This document shows positions 34,858 to 44,115 of a DNA stretch of 48,742 nucleotides, one piece after another. Position 1 is the stretch's first letter. Each line of letters starts with the position of its first letter. The notes beneath the pieces were generated by a model, which worked only from the letters and a program-made list of their open reading frames with translations, did not search any database and was not told where the DNA came from. The DNA lies in assembly GCA_902510755.1 (NCBI GenBank), contig CABXCS010000006.1:1-48742 (forward strand). The letters are read 5' to 3'. The stretch comes from an uncultured Woeseiaceae bacterium. GTDB taxonomy: Bacteria; Pseudomonadota; Gammaproteobacteria; Steroidobacterales; Woeseiaceae. A program made the translations under genes and the position numbers.

Positions 34858-36164
34858 TTATTAATTCTCTCCAATTTTATCAATGCTCCACCCTTAACGA
34901 CTACTTGCACATCTTGCAAAAGAGTAATATCTGTCAGTGGATCACCTTTTACAGCAATTATATCGGCAAATAAACCTTGTTTAATTGATCCTACCCTATC
35001 TTCCCAGCCAATATATTTAGCTGCAACCGATGTTGCAGATTTGATTGCTTGCATAGGTGACATACCATGCCTGACCATTATTGAGAATTGTCTAGCATTA
35101 TCCCCATGAGGATAGACAGCGGCATCGGTTCCAAATGTTATTGGTACTCCAGCAGCCAAAGCCCGACTAAAAACATCACGCTGAGCATCTGTGGTCTCAT
35201 TATTTTTTCTTATAAATTCCTCAGGCCAGCCTTCCTCCTCTCCAACAGCTCTTATATGGTCACCATTATAAACATCCATTGAAAAAGCAACATCATGACT
35301 TGCAGCCAATTCTATGGCTTCTTGATCTGCTAAGGAGGCATGTTCAATGGAATCAACACCGGCCAAAACTGCCTCTTTTATTGATTGAGCGCCATGGGCG
35401 TGAGCCGTGACCTTTACTCCTGCTTTTCTTGCCACAGAGACAACTGCTGCAATTTCTTCTTGTGTCATTTCAGGAGCGCCTGGAATACCATCAAATGCCA
35501 ATACCGCACCTGAAGCTAATATTTTTAAAAAATCTGCACCACCTTCTACCGCTTTTTCTGCGTTCTCTCTGAATTCATGTGCATTCTTTGAGACACCCTC
35601 TCTGAGATAAGCTGGAATTTTTTCCTCCGGAAAATTTGGCAGTAAAAGATCTCCTCCACCTCCAGGAACTGTTAGATAAAATCCTGCGGTTTGAATTCTC
35701 GGGCCAACAATAAAACCTTTATTTATACGATCACGTAAATCACGTGCAGACCATGCAATATAAGCGCCAACATTTCTTACTGAAGTAAATCCAGCATTTA
35801 GCGTAGTCAATGCATTCTTTTCTGATATTCTTCTTGCCTCATCTCTTGTCATTGTAAAATAAATACTCAGATCTGCAGTGTCACCTGCTTTTTCAGTAAT
35901 ATGCGTATGCGTATCTATCAAACCAGGTAGACACGTATAATCTTTTAAATTAATCAGCTTAAAATCTATATTTAAGGTTTCATTGAATTCTTCAACAGCT
36001 TCAATTCGTTCATTATTAATGATGATAAGTTGATCATTACGTACCTCATTAGAAATACCATCAATTAATTGTCCGCATCGAATATATCTCACATTTTCTG
36101 CATGCACAGAAAAACTTATTGTCTGTGAAGCCAAAAAAATGCACCAAGTTAATAATCTAATCAT
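34854..36164 (-). CDS. Exported amidohydrolase (prolidase/imidazolonepropionase-like)
   Basis: ATG at 36164 gives 436 residues with a signal peptide (MIRLLTWCIFLASQTISFSVHA). This start overlaps the upstream stop as ATGA and is preferred to one four codons earlier. Metal-site motifs of the amidohydrolase superfamily are visible: GLIDTHTHI, a carboxylated-lysine candidate in GGADFLKILASG, VTAHAHGAQSI, SIEHAS and TFGTDAAVYPHG. The closest groups cleave Xaa-Pro or cyclic amide substrates. Signal peptide and neighbours suggest periplasmic cleavage of an imported compound. Confidence 0.87.
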   Translation of the reverse strand: MIRLLTWCIFLASQTISFSVHAENVRYIRCGQLIDGISNEVRNDQLIIINNERIEAVEEFNETLNIDFKLINLKDYTCLPGLIDTHTHITEKAGDTADLSIYFTMTRDEARRISEKNALTTLNAGFTSVRNVGAYIAWSARDLRDRINKGFIVGPRIQTAGFYLTVPGGGGDLLLPNFPEEKIPAYLREGVSKNAHEFRENAEKAVEGGADFLKILASGAVLAFDGIPGAPEMTQEEIAAVVSVARKAGVKVTAHAHGAQSIKEAVLAGVDSIEHASLADQEAIELAASHDVAFSMDVYNGDHIRAVGEEEGWPEEFIRKNNETTDAQRDVFSRALAAGVPITFGTDAAVYPHGDNARQFSIMVRHGMSPMQAIKSATSVAAKYIGWEDRVGSIKQGLFADIIAVKGDPLTDITLLQDVQVVVKGGALIKLERINK

Positions 36165-37924
36165 AATTTTGCCCAATCACCATGCACCACTTTACCTTCG
36201 AAAAGTGTGATTAGTGCATTTGTTTCAGAAATAGCCTGCGGTTCAATTTCAAATAGATTTTGATCTAAAATAACCAGATCCGCTAACTTTCCTACCTCTA
36301 AAGAACCGGTTGTTGATTCTATTTTATTAACGAACGCGGCATTTAGAGTAAATGCTTTAATTGCCACCTCAAGTGAGATACTTTCTTCAATAAATAATGG
36401 AACATCTTGTTCTGGATCCACAAGTTTATTCTCTAAAGCAGTCACGTTGGTAGCACTCTGTCGCGTAATTGAAGTTTCAATTTGATGAAAAGGGTTTGCG
36501 GAAGTGACGCTCCAGTCACTGCCAAAAGCAATTTTAGCGCCAGTATCCTCGAGTGTTTTTATTGCATATGACCAACGCAATCTTTCTCGACCAACAAACG
36601 GCGCAGCCAATTCTGTCAAATAGTCACCTGAATAAGCCCATAATGGTTGAAAATTAGCCACTACATCCAATTCAGCAAATCTTGAAAAATCATCTGGATG
36701 AATGAGTTGCAAATGAGAGATATGATGACGGTTGCCTAGTTGTCCATTTTCATATATTGCTTCTTCCACGGCATCAAGTGATTGCCTTGCTGCACCATCA
36801 CCAAGAGCATGAAAATGCACCTGAAAGCCAGCTGCATCAACCGCCGTTACCACCTCTTTAAGAAATTCTGGTTCTACCATCGGAATTCCTTTGGTTGGCC
36901 CTGGAACATTATGATAATGATCAACCAATACAGCCGTGTAGTTTTCAACCAAGCCGTCTTGCATAATTTTTATGGTGCTTGGGTTAATTAAACGGCTAGT
37001 ATATTTATCCCGTAACAGATTAAAGCGCTTAAGTTGCTCTAAGCCCTCTGACCGTTCCCACCACTGGGAAGCTACGACCCTCAGTGACAACTCATTGTTC
37101 TCCTCGAGGTGTTGATAGGTTTTTAAATCAGGCTCTCTAACTATGGCGTCCTGAATCGCAGTAATACCATAACCGTTCAACATTTTTATACTATAACGCA
37201 ATCCAGCCAGTTTACTTTCAAGGCTATCTGGTGGAATAATTTTCTCCATCAAAGTCATCGCGCCTTCTTGCAGACTCCCAATTAATTCACCAGTTTCTGG
37301 ATCTCGATCAATAATGCCATCCACTGGATTAGGAGTGTCTTTTGTAATTCCTGCCATTTCTAGAGCTAGTGAGTTAGCCCAGCCTGAGTGACCATCAGTA
37401 GAAGTTAAATAAACTGGACGGTCCGATACTAATTCATCAATAATTTTACGACTGGGCTTGCCACCAGCACCAAACACAGACATCGCCCAGCCACCTCCAG
37501 TAATCCAATCTAAATCAGGATTAGCATTAGCGTAATTGCTAATTGCAATTCGATATTCAGCAATATTCGATAATCCATTAAGGTCACAAGCAGCTGCCAA
37601 TATACCACCTGAGATTGGGTGTATATGCGCATCCTGCATACCGGGTATTATCATTTTTTTATCTACATTCAGTATTTTTGTATTACTGCCAATAAATTCT
37701 CTAACCTCATCATTAGAGCCAACAAAAGTGATTTTTCCATCCTTTATTGCGATAGCTTGAGCCCATGGCTGGGCTTCATTAACGGTGTAGATAATTCCAT
37801 TTTCAAGGATCATATCTGCGCCCAGTGGTGATTCAGGATTATCAGCAGATTTACAGCCAACAATAACAAACAATAAAAAACAAATAATGCCATTAAATTT
37901 AATGCTTGATAAATGTCTATTCAT
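36161..37924 (-). CDS. Lipoprotein amidohydrolase of the YtcJ/formamide-deformylase type
   Basis: The 587-residue protein has a lipobox IVGC at residue 24, so it is envelope-anchored. The amidohydrolase_3 domain follows: ILENGIIYTVNEAQPWAQAIAIKDGKI, MIPGMQDAHIHPISGG, ITGGGWAM, VHFHALGDGAARQSLDAVE, HISHLQLIHPDD and FGSDWSVTSANPF. It resembles YtcJ-like N-substituted amide hydrolases. It is first in a coupled operon with a second exported amidohydrolase and a FkbM-like protein. An envelope location is unusual for this group, most of which are cytoplasmic. Confidence 0.88.
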   Translation of the reverse strand: MNRHLSSIKFNGIICFLLFVIVGCKSADNPESPLGADMILENGIIYTVNEAQPWAQAIAIKDGKITFVGSNDEVREFIGSNTKILNVDKKMIIPGMQDAHIHPISGGILAAACDLNGLSNIAEYRIAISNYANANPDLDWITGGGWAMSVFGAGGKPSRKIIDELVSDRPVYLTSTDGHSGWANSLALEMAGITKDTPNPVDGIIDRDPETGELIGSLQEGAMTLMEKIIPPDSLESKLAGLRYSIKMLNGYGITAIQDAIVREPDLKTYQHLEENNELSLRVVASQWWERSEGLEQLKRFNLLRDKYTSRLINPSTIKIMQDGLVENYTAVLVDHYHNVPGPTKGIPMVEPEFLKEVVTAVDAAGFQVHFHALGDGAARQSLDAVEEAIYENGQLGNRHHISHLQLIHPDDFSRFAELDVVANFQPLWAYSGDYLTELAAPFVGRERLRWSYAIKTLEDTGAKIAFGSDWSVTSANPFHQIETSITRQSATNVTALENKLVDPEQDVPLFIEESISLEVAIKAFTLNAAFVNKIESTTGSLEVGKLADLVILDQNLFEIEPQAISETNALITLFEGKVVHGDWAKL

Positions 37925-38032
37925 AACTACCCTTTGACTTATTGATAAAATAAATATCCTTATATAATGAATAATTCATTATAATAAAAACCATATCAAT
38001 ATTAACCGCATATTACAGATAACGTAACTATT

Positions 38033-38965
38033 ATGACCATGAAATTACCTAAATTAATTGCGACCTCTGTTGTTCGAGGTAGCGTGCAAGGCGAGAGTCA
38101 TGGAGGCATCTATACGATTGACTTTGACAATCAGGAAGGTCAACAACATGTTGATTGGAATACTAGTAAGATTGATTTTGAAGGTAGAGGTGCTGATCGA
38201 GGGTTGCGAGGGATTGCCTTTGATGGTGATGATATTTATATTGCCGCGAGTGATGAGTTATTTTGTTATGACCAAGAATTTAACTTAAAGAGTTCTTATA
38301 AAAATCGTTATCTTAAACATGCGCATGAAATTTGCCGCATGGAGCGTCGTATCTTTTTAAGCTCGACAGGTTTTGATAGTTTACTCGCATTCAATCTTGA
38401 TACGAAACAATTTGATTGGGGATTTCATTTAAGAAAAGAATACGGGCAATGGTCTGGTGGTACATATGACCCATCACGAAATACTGGACCGCGTCCAGTG
38501 AATGACTTTCATATCAATATGGTCCATGTCAACGATGATGGTATCTTTCTTAGCGGTTTAAAAACTAGTGGCTTACTCTATCTGTCACCACAAAATACAA
38601 TTCAAATTGTCTGTGAACTTCCAGGTGGCACTCACAATCCACAACTATGGAATAATGGGGTGCTCTTCAATGATACCGCGAATGACTGTCTACGCTTTGT
38701 ACCCAGAGAAGGTAAAGAGCAAGCTTATCAAATCATTACTTATAAAGAGAGTGACATTGAATTTGCTGGTATTGATGATTCGAATGTTGCGCGCCAAGGT
38801 TTTGCAAGAGGCTTATGTACAATTGATGATCGATTTGTGGCGGTCGGTTCATCTCCATCCACAATTACCTTATATGATCTTAAATCACAACAATTAGTTG
38901 GTTCTGTCAACTTATCCATGGATATTCGTAATGCTATCCATGGTCTTGAAGTCTGGCCTTATTAA
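38033..38965 (+). CDS. Soluble beta-propeller-like protein of unknown function
   Basis: I recognise no named gene. The 310-residue product lacks a signal peptide and consists of repeated beta-strand blades such as RGIAFDGDDIYIAASDELFCYD, IFLSSTGFDSLLAFNLDTKQFDW and IFLSGLKTSGLLYLSP. The conserved-looking PVNDFHINMVHVNDDG and GGTHNPQLWNNGVLFNDT resemble DUF4915/TIGR03032-type propellers, which often accompany TPR and sulfotransferase proteins. It converges with the third TonB receptor at a terminator. Confidence 0.6.
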   Translation: MTMKLPKLIATSVVRGSVQGESHGGIYTIDFDNQEGQQHVDWNTSKIDFEGRGADRGLRGIAFDGDDIYIAASDELFCYDQEFNLKSSYKNRYLKHAHEICRMERRIFLSSTGFDSLLAFNLDTKQFDWGFHLRKEYGQWSGGTYDPSRNTGPRPVNDFHINMVHVNDDGIFLSGLKTSGLLYLSPQNTIQIVCELPGGTHNPQLWNNGVLFNDTANDCLRFVPREGKEQAYQIITYKESDIEFAGIDDSNVARQGFARGLCTIDDRFVAVGSSPSTITLYDLKSQQLVGSVNLSMDIRNAIHGLEVWPY

Positions 38966-38975
38966 TTCTGGACAA

Positions 38976-39006
38976 AAAAAACCGAGCTTTCGCTCGGTTC
39001 TTTTTC
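38976..39006. terminator. Bidirectional rho-independent terminator
   Basis: The stem ACCGAGC (38981-38987) and GCTCGGT (38992-38998) has loop TTTC and is bordered by an A-run and a T-run. It separates the propeller gene from the convergent TonB receptor. Confidence 0.9.
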
Positions 39007-39026
39007 GATCTATCTACATTTAACGT

Positions 39027-41675
39027 TTACTCACCCCAACGTCTCATATAGCGTATTCCGATCTCTCGCGGTCTGTTGGTAGCAACATCAACGTTATGCG
39101 CTCGTTTTCCTACCGCATTTGTTGATTGCATAGCCCAGCCATAATGACCTGTATACCAAGTGTATTGAGCTCTCTCATCAGTTAAGTTATTGATGTAAGC
39201 TGCCACTTCCCAATCTTCGCCTTGTAATCCGGCTCTGATGTCCATAATGGCATAACCTGGCACTCTATGCTGTGGGTTTGCACTGCTATTCAATGAATCT
39301 TCTTCCAGTTTGGTAATAATACCGCCTTGGGTAGAAGCTTGGAAACGAACATATTTATATTCTGCTCCCATAATGTTAGCTGGTGTGCTCCATGTTGCCC
39401 AGAGTGAACCTTTGTTTTCCGGAACCAATGGAAGTCGTTTACCTTTCTTGAGCTCCATCGTAGTTTCATCTCTATCTAGGTTATGCTCACTGTCAGTCTG
39501 TGCTTCCATTCTTTCGTAGTTCATACCGAAAGTTAAGTTTTCTGTCAAAGCATATTCAACATCAACATTTACTCCACCAATATGTGCTTGCCCAACGTTG
39601 GCTACTAAGTTCTGCCAAGGTTGGCCACAAACACCGGCTGTTTTCACACTTGAATCCGCGGCTAAGCCTGATGATGCTGATGGTGCACCATTGGCATCAC
39701 ATGGTGTTGATGATGGATCTACTTGCTCTAATTGATATTGATCCCATTTCATGTAGTAGGCGGTCAAATTAAATCGTCCTCTGCCATCACCAAATGTTGA
39801 TCTTATGCCTGCTTCATGGTTATCCATGATGTCTGGATTATAAGCATTCGGAAAGAATGGTTCACCTCTACTTCGGTTTACACCACCCGGGCGCTTACCA
39901 CGGGTAAAGAGTGCATAAGCCATCGTATCCTCATTCAGGTTATACTTTAAACTGATTTTTGGAATCGTTACTTTATCCGAACCTGCTCTTGCAGGCGGTA
40001 AGCCATTATTAGCCAAACGGTATGCTTTATCAGATGAGTCTGGATATCCTTTTGGCACCATTCCACGCGAATGGGTTGTTCCTGGGTGATCCACATAATA
40101 AGCACTACTATTGTCCCGCTTATAATTTCTCAGTCCCAATGTCAACGTTAAGTCATCCGTCATGCGCCAAGCTACTTCTCCAAAGAGTGCCGTTTGATCC
40201 CAAAGCGTTCTTTGATCCGAATACCAACTTGCTTCAGCTTCTGTTGGGAAAGCATCTCCTTGGACGAATTTATAGTATTTAGCAGAGAATGAATCCTGGA
40301 AAGTACTGGTATCATTCAAACCATTTACTGGAACCGCGAAAGGTGCTGTCCATTCATCAACAGTATCCTCTAAATATAAACCCATAATCCAATCAATTCG
40401 ATCACCTTGTGACTGCAAGCGAATTTCTTGTGACACTTTTTTCACCCCTGAGGTGTTCTTGGTGATTGAGTAGAAATCAGAATCCTGATCTACGCCTTGG
40501 CAATATCTTGGATAAAGTGTTAAATACCCAGTTGCTGAGTTTGTGTAGTAATATGGCTTAGCCGAAGAATAAGCTGCTGCACTATAGTAAGAATCAAAAC
40601 AATAGTTATGTGACCAATAATGCGCATAATCTGTAATATCACTACTACCTCTTGATCTGTACTTATAATAGTTAGTTGAGGCTACTAGATCAGCAAACCC
40701 TAAATCACCCTCGATTAAAATGTCATAAGCTTTGAAGTTTTGCTTATACCAATCATCGAAGAATTTTACTGTTTTTAGATCGCCAACCAATGGATTATAT
40801 TGGTTTCCAAAACCTTCAGTATCAACATGCTGCATCATCGCACCAAAAGTCATTGACCAACTATCATTCATATCCCATCTTAATTTAGCCCTAAAGCCAT
40901 TAGTATCTGCGGTGTTCCAGTTATCCTCGACAGCATGTGCATTGCTTAATTCACCATGCTTTTGCACATATTTCGTGCCAGAGAAAGCATTTGCATCTGC
41001 TGTGTAACCGAGCACGTTATCAATATAACCACCCTCATGATCACTGTATGCGGCTACCCTCAGCGCTAACTTGTCATCAACGATTGGTACATTAAATACC
41101 AATGAACCACGATAACTGGCATCACTCTCACCACCGCCTTCTAACTCACCATCAAATACCGCTTCAAATTCATTCATCTTCGGCTTATTGGTAATGATTC
41201 GAAGAGTACCAGCTTGAGCATCTGAACCATAGAGTGTTCCTTGAGGTCCAGCCAAGGCTTCTACACGCGCCACATCAACCATACGTAATGTTGGCTGTGA
41301 GCCCGTTGTTGTAAGTGACATCTCATCTAAATAAACCGATGAAGTAGACGCTGCAATGTAACCTGAGCCAGTTATCGCTCCACGAAAGACGACCGTACTA
41401 CTGGTTGCGCCATAAGACACGATATTTATTCCTGGCATAAATCGAGCAAAATCTTCTGCTGTAGCTGCCCCCATGTCCGCAAGTGCTTCTTGACCAATTG
41501 CTTGGACTGAAGCAGGTATATCTTGAACGCTTAAGGTTCTTTTTGTTGCGGTTACGATTATTTCCTCAAGAGCAAAGTCAGAGTCTTGGGCTATCACTTG
41601 ATGTGATGGTGCCAAAGCTGCAGCTACTGCTCCTGCAATAGGAGTTAATCCAATTTTATACTTCTGTTCTTCCAT
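39027..41675 (-). CDS. TonB-dependent receptor (882 residues)
   Basis: This is a large outer-membrane receptor of the group with an EEIIVTATKRTLSVQDIPASV opening and plug motif VARVEALAGPQGTLYGSDAQAGTLRIITNKP. These features are common in marine receptors for carbohydrates, terpenoids or other organic ligands. The N-terminus MEEQKYKIGLTPIAGAVAAALAPSHQVIAQ acts as a signal peptide. The C-terminus is GIRYMRRWGE and does not end in an aromatic residue, which is less usual for a barrel. The ATG is preceded by GGGGGAA, as in the 953-residue receptor, and the leader shares an operator-like palindrome with it. Confidence 0.94.
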   Translation of the reverse strand: MEEQKYKIGLTPIAGAVAAALAPSHQVIAQDSDFALEEIIVTATKRTLSVQDIPASVQAIGQEALADMGAATAEDFARFMPGINIVSYGATSSTVVFRGAITGSGYIAASTSSVYLDEMSLTTTGSQPTLRMVDVARVEALAGPQGTLYGSDAQAGTLRIITNKPKMNEFEAVFDGELEGGGESDASYRGSLVFNVPIVDDKLALRVAAYSDHEGGYIDNVLGYTADANAFSGTKYVQKHGELSNAHAVEDNWNTADTNGFRAKLRWDMNDSWSMTFGAMMQHVDTEGFGNQYNPLVGDLKTVKFFDDWYKQNFKAYDILIEGDLGFADLVASTNYYKYRSRGSSDITDYAHYWSHNYCFDSYYSAAAYSSAKPYYYTNSATGYLTLYPRYCQGVDQDSDFYSITKNTSGVKKVSQEIRLQSQGDRIDWIMGLYLEDTVDEWTAPFAVPVNGLNDTSTFQDSFSAKYYKFVQGDAFPTEAEASWYSDQRTLWDQTALFGEVAWRMTDDLTLTLGLRNYKRDNSSAYYVDHPGTTHSRGMVPKGYPDSSDKAYRLANNGLPPARAGSDKVTIPKISLKYNLNEDTMAYALFTRGKRPGGVNRSRGEPFFPNAYNPDIMDNHEAGIRSTFGDGRGRFNLTAYYMKWDQYQLEQVDPSSTPCDANGAPSASSGLAADSSVKTAGVCGQPWQNLVANVGQAHIGGVNVDVEYALTENLTFGMNYERMEAQTDSEHNLDRDETTMELKKGKRLPLVPENKGSLWATWSTPANIMGAEYKYVRFQASTQGGIITKLEEDSLNSSANPQHRVPGYAIMDIRAGLQGEDWEVAAYINNLTDERAQYTWYTGHYGWAMQSTNAVGKRAHNVDVATNRPREIGIRYMRRWGE

Positions 41676-41758
41676 GCTCGATTCCCCCGAGGTTTTTCGA
41701 TAAATAGAGTTTACTTATAGTACTTGTAACTAAATGTAAATTAGTTGGATCAAAACTA

Positions 41759-41771
41759 CAACTTTTTGTTG
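41759..41771. repeat. Second short CAAC-T5-GTTG inverted repeat in the same leader
   Basis: CAAC and GTTG flank TTTTT, about 85-95 bases before the receptor start. It is short and could be chance, but repeats the half-sites of the nearby palindrome. Confidence 0.3.
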
Positions 41772-41807
41772 CATATTGTGAGGTATCTATTGCTCCTTTT
41801 AAATCTA

Positions 41808-41825
41808 TGTTGTTTTTTTGCAACA
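41808..41825. repeat. Operator-like inverted repeat in the third TonB receptor leader
   Basis: TGTTG (41808-41812), eight bases, CAACA (41821-41825). It matches the core of the palindrome at 21300-21317 in arms, spacer length and A/T run. It is about 135-150 bases upstream of the receptor ATG. Confidence 0.5.
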
Positions 41826-41953
41826 GAAAAATATACCTGCACATTCTTAGCTTTCTCGTTTAATTTCATTTAATATAAAAATTATCAATTAAATCAATTA
41901 ATTATATCCCTGATTATTGTTGTTAATAAATCCAGATCATACGATTGGATTTT

Positions 41954-44032
41954 TTATAATAATTTTGGTTGATCTTTTTTGGGAAGTCTTTCAAGCAACG
42001 GTGCTAGAGTTTCTATCAAATCCTCTAACTTATGTTCATAATTGCGCCATAAATTGACTGAGCTTGAATATATTGGTTTTCTGACTTGCTCGGAACTTGC
42101 TGTTTTGACTGCCCGATCTGTCTCATGAAATTTCAGACAACTTTCCTCGAATGGTAGCTCACAAAATTCTAGTATCCTTTTGACTTGGGCATCTAGGTTG
42201 GAGACTACTTCTTCGTAATTCACATCTAACACAAAGTCAGGGCAAACAGAATGCCAATGATTCATAACACGATCATATTCCAGATAATACTCACCTAACT
42301 CTACCAAGTCATAACTAAAAGGCTGACCCGAGGCAAACAATTGCTTAAAGGAGCCGTAACAACTATCCAATGGATGACGTCGCGCATTGATAATTTTTGC
42401 GTTTGGTATGGCTAATTTTATCGCCCCAATAAAAGTAAAATTATTAGGATTTTTATCAATAAAAAATAATTTATTAGTACGGTATTTCTCTGAAGTTATA
42501 AGATACTCTTGACCCAGCATTTTCCATTGTTCATCCTCAAAAAAACTTAATGCTTCAGGAAATCTCTTTTTAATATTGTATCTATCACGAGTAGTTTGCA
42601 TCGCCAAAGTAAACTCATGAAGTTCATGTGTACCCTCTACTGCGCTATGACTGGCCAATATTTGCTCAATTAACGTTGAACCTGACCTGGGTAGACCAAC
42701 TATAAAAATAGGAGTTACATCTGCTTTTTGTACCGGCATTAATCGCATTTCTTCTTCCGACATAATCTCAATTATTGTGTCGATCATGGTCTCAAATTCA
42801 ACCGGGTCATAAGATTCAGACTTACGCCGAACGGCATTGCACGAACTCATATTTTCAAAAGCTAAATCATAATTTTTTCGACCTTCATATTCCAGACCTA
42901 GCGCATTGAAAAGATGCACTCTTCCAAGATCAGATAATTCTTTGTTGGATATTAGCGCCTTCATGGCACTTATCTCTTCATCTAAAAAGCTAAAGGTTTT
43001 AAGATTAGCCAAGCTCCAATAGGATTCAGTATGATCAGGTTTAATATTAATCGCCTTTCGATATGCGGTAACTGCCTCATCTTGTTTGCCAATAGTTTTT
43101 AAATGATGCGCCATACTACAGAAAGCACCCGCTTTATTTGGTGCTAACTTCAGCGCTGTTTCATAGCTCTCAATGGCAGCTTGATTTTGACCTGCCATCC
43201 CTTCAGCGCTCGCTTTAACCATATATGATTCAGCGATCTTAGGATCCAACTGAATGAGTTTTTCCGCACTGCTTATAGCTACCGAAAATTTATCTTGCTC
43301 TCTTTGTGCCTTCACTAAATCAGCCCAAGCCCGAGAATAATCTGGAGCATTTTTAACCACGCGTGAAAGAAATATTTCCGCATCGCGATACTTTTCATGC
43401 TCCATAGCAATACCTGCAAGTAATCTAGCTGCTTCGACATGGTCAGGATTTTCTTTTAAGATGCTACGATATATATCTTCCGCATTATCCGTTCTACCAG
43501 CAGCTTGATGCTCTAATCCCTGAGAAATTTCTTCTTCAAATGCAGTTTTTTGAGTTTCAATATCACTATTTTCATTTTTAATTGAAGTGGCATTTTGATC
43601 CTTTAGGTGTGAAGCAAGATTGTTAGCATGATTAATTTTTTGCTCTATTTGTTTGTGCTGTGAATTGAGCTGTTGAACGAATCTATACTCCCTTAATGCT
43701 TCAGTTGGTCGACTCTGAACCATTAATAAATCACCGTATGTTTCTCTAGCAATAGAAGATTTGGGAGCTAACTTAGTGGCCTCATTCAAGTAACCTTGAG
43801 CATTTTTAAATAATTTTAAAGCAATAGAAGCACGTGCCAGTAGACACAATAAATTTACATCCTCAGGATGCTCAATGAGTGCTGCTTTGCATGCATTGGA
43901 GCATAGTCGAGCATCTCCATTTTTTAAATAGACAAATGCTTGTTTGAACAGGTCTTCTGGTTTCAAAGAATTTGGAATTGTAATTTCCCCATTAATAAGA
44001 TTAACTGCATGTACTTGATTATATAATAACAC
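41954..44032 (-). CDS. TPR-repeat sulfotransferase
   Basis: The N-terminal two thirds are tetratricopeptide repeats (for example PDHVEAARLLAGIAMEHEKYRDAEIFLSRVV and AIESYETALKLAPNKAGAFCSMAHHLK). The last third is a PAPS-dependent sulfotransferase domain with the 5'-phosphosulfate loop IVGLPRSGSTLIEQILASH and the 3'-phosphate region NARRHPLDSCYGSF. The target is unknown. The frame opens at GTG 44032 with no good ribosome-binding site, so the start is uncertain and could lie some codons later. Proteins with this layout are common in marine gammaproteobacteria. Confidence 0.86.
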   Translation of the reverse strand: MLLYNQVHAVNLINGEITIPNSLKPEDLFKQAFVYLKNGDARLCSNACKAALIEHPEDVNLLCLLARASIALKLFKNAQGYLNEATKLAPKSSIARETYGDLLMVQSRPTEALREYRFVQQLNSQHKQIEQKINHANNLASHLKDQNATSIKNENSDIETQKTAFEEEISQGLEHQAAGRTDNAEDIYRSILKENPDHVEAARLLAGIAMEHEKYRDAEIFLSRVVKNAPDYSRAWADLVKAQREQDKFSVAISSAEKLIQLDPKIAESYMVKASAEGMAGQNQAAIESYETALKLAPNKAGAFCSMAHHLKTIGKQDEAVTAYRKAINIKPDHTESYWSLANLKTFSFLDEEISAMKALISNKELSDLGRVHLFNALGLEYEGRKNYDLAFENMSSCNAVRRKSESYDPVEFETMIDTIIEIMSEEEMRLMPVQKADVTPIFIVGLPRSGSTLIEQILASHSAVEGTHELHEFTLAMQTTRDRYNIKKRFPEALSFFEDEQWKMLGQEYLITSEKYRTNKLFFIDKNPNNFTFIGAIKLAIPNAKIINARRHPLDSCYGSFKQLFASGQPFSYDLVELGEYYLEYDRVMNHWHSVCPDFVLDVNYEEVVSNLDAQVKRILEFCELPFEESCLKFHETDRAVKTASSEQVRKPIYSSSVNLWRNYEHKLEDLIETLAPLLERLPKKDQPKLL

Positions 44033-44115
44033 CCAGACTCAAATTCGCTCAATGCAGTTTATTAAGATAAAATTATTAGACATTAATTTATTAAACAACA
44101 AAATAGTAAATAATA

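Noticed and set aside
41656..41844. A 62-codon frame covering the third receptor leader
   Set aside because: It has no ribosome-binding site, spans regulatory repeats and runs into the receptor start; no protein-like pattern was seen.
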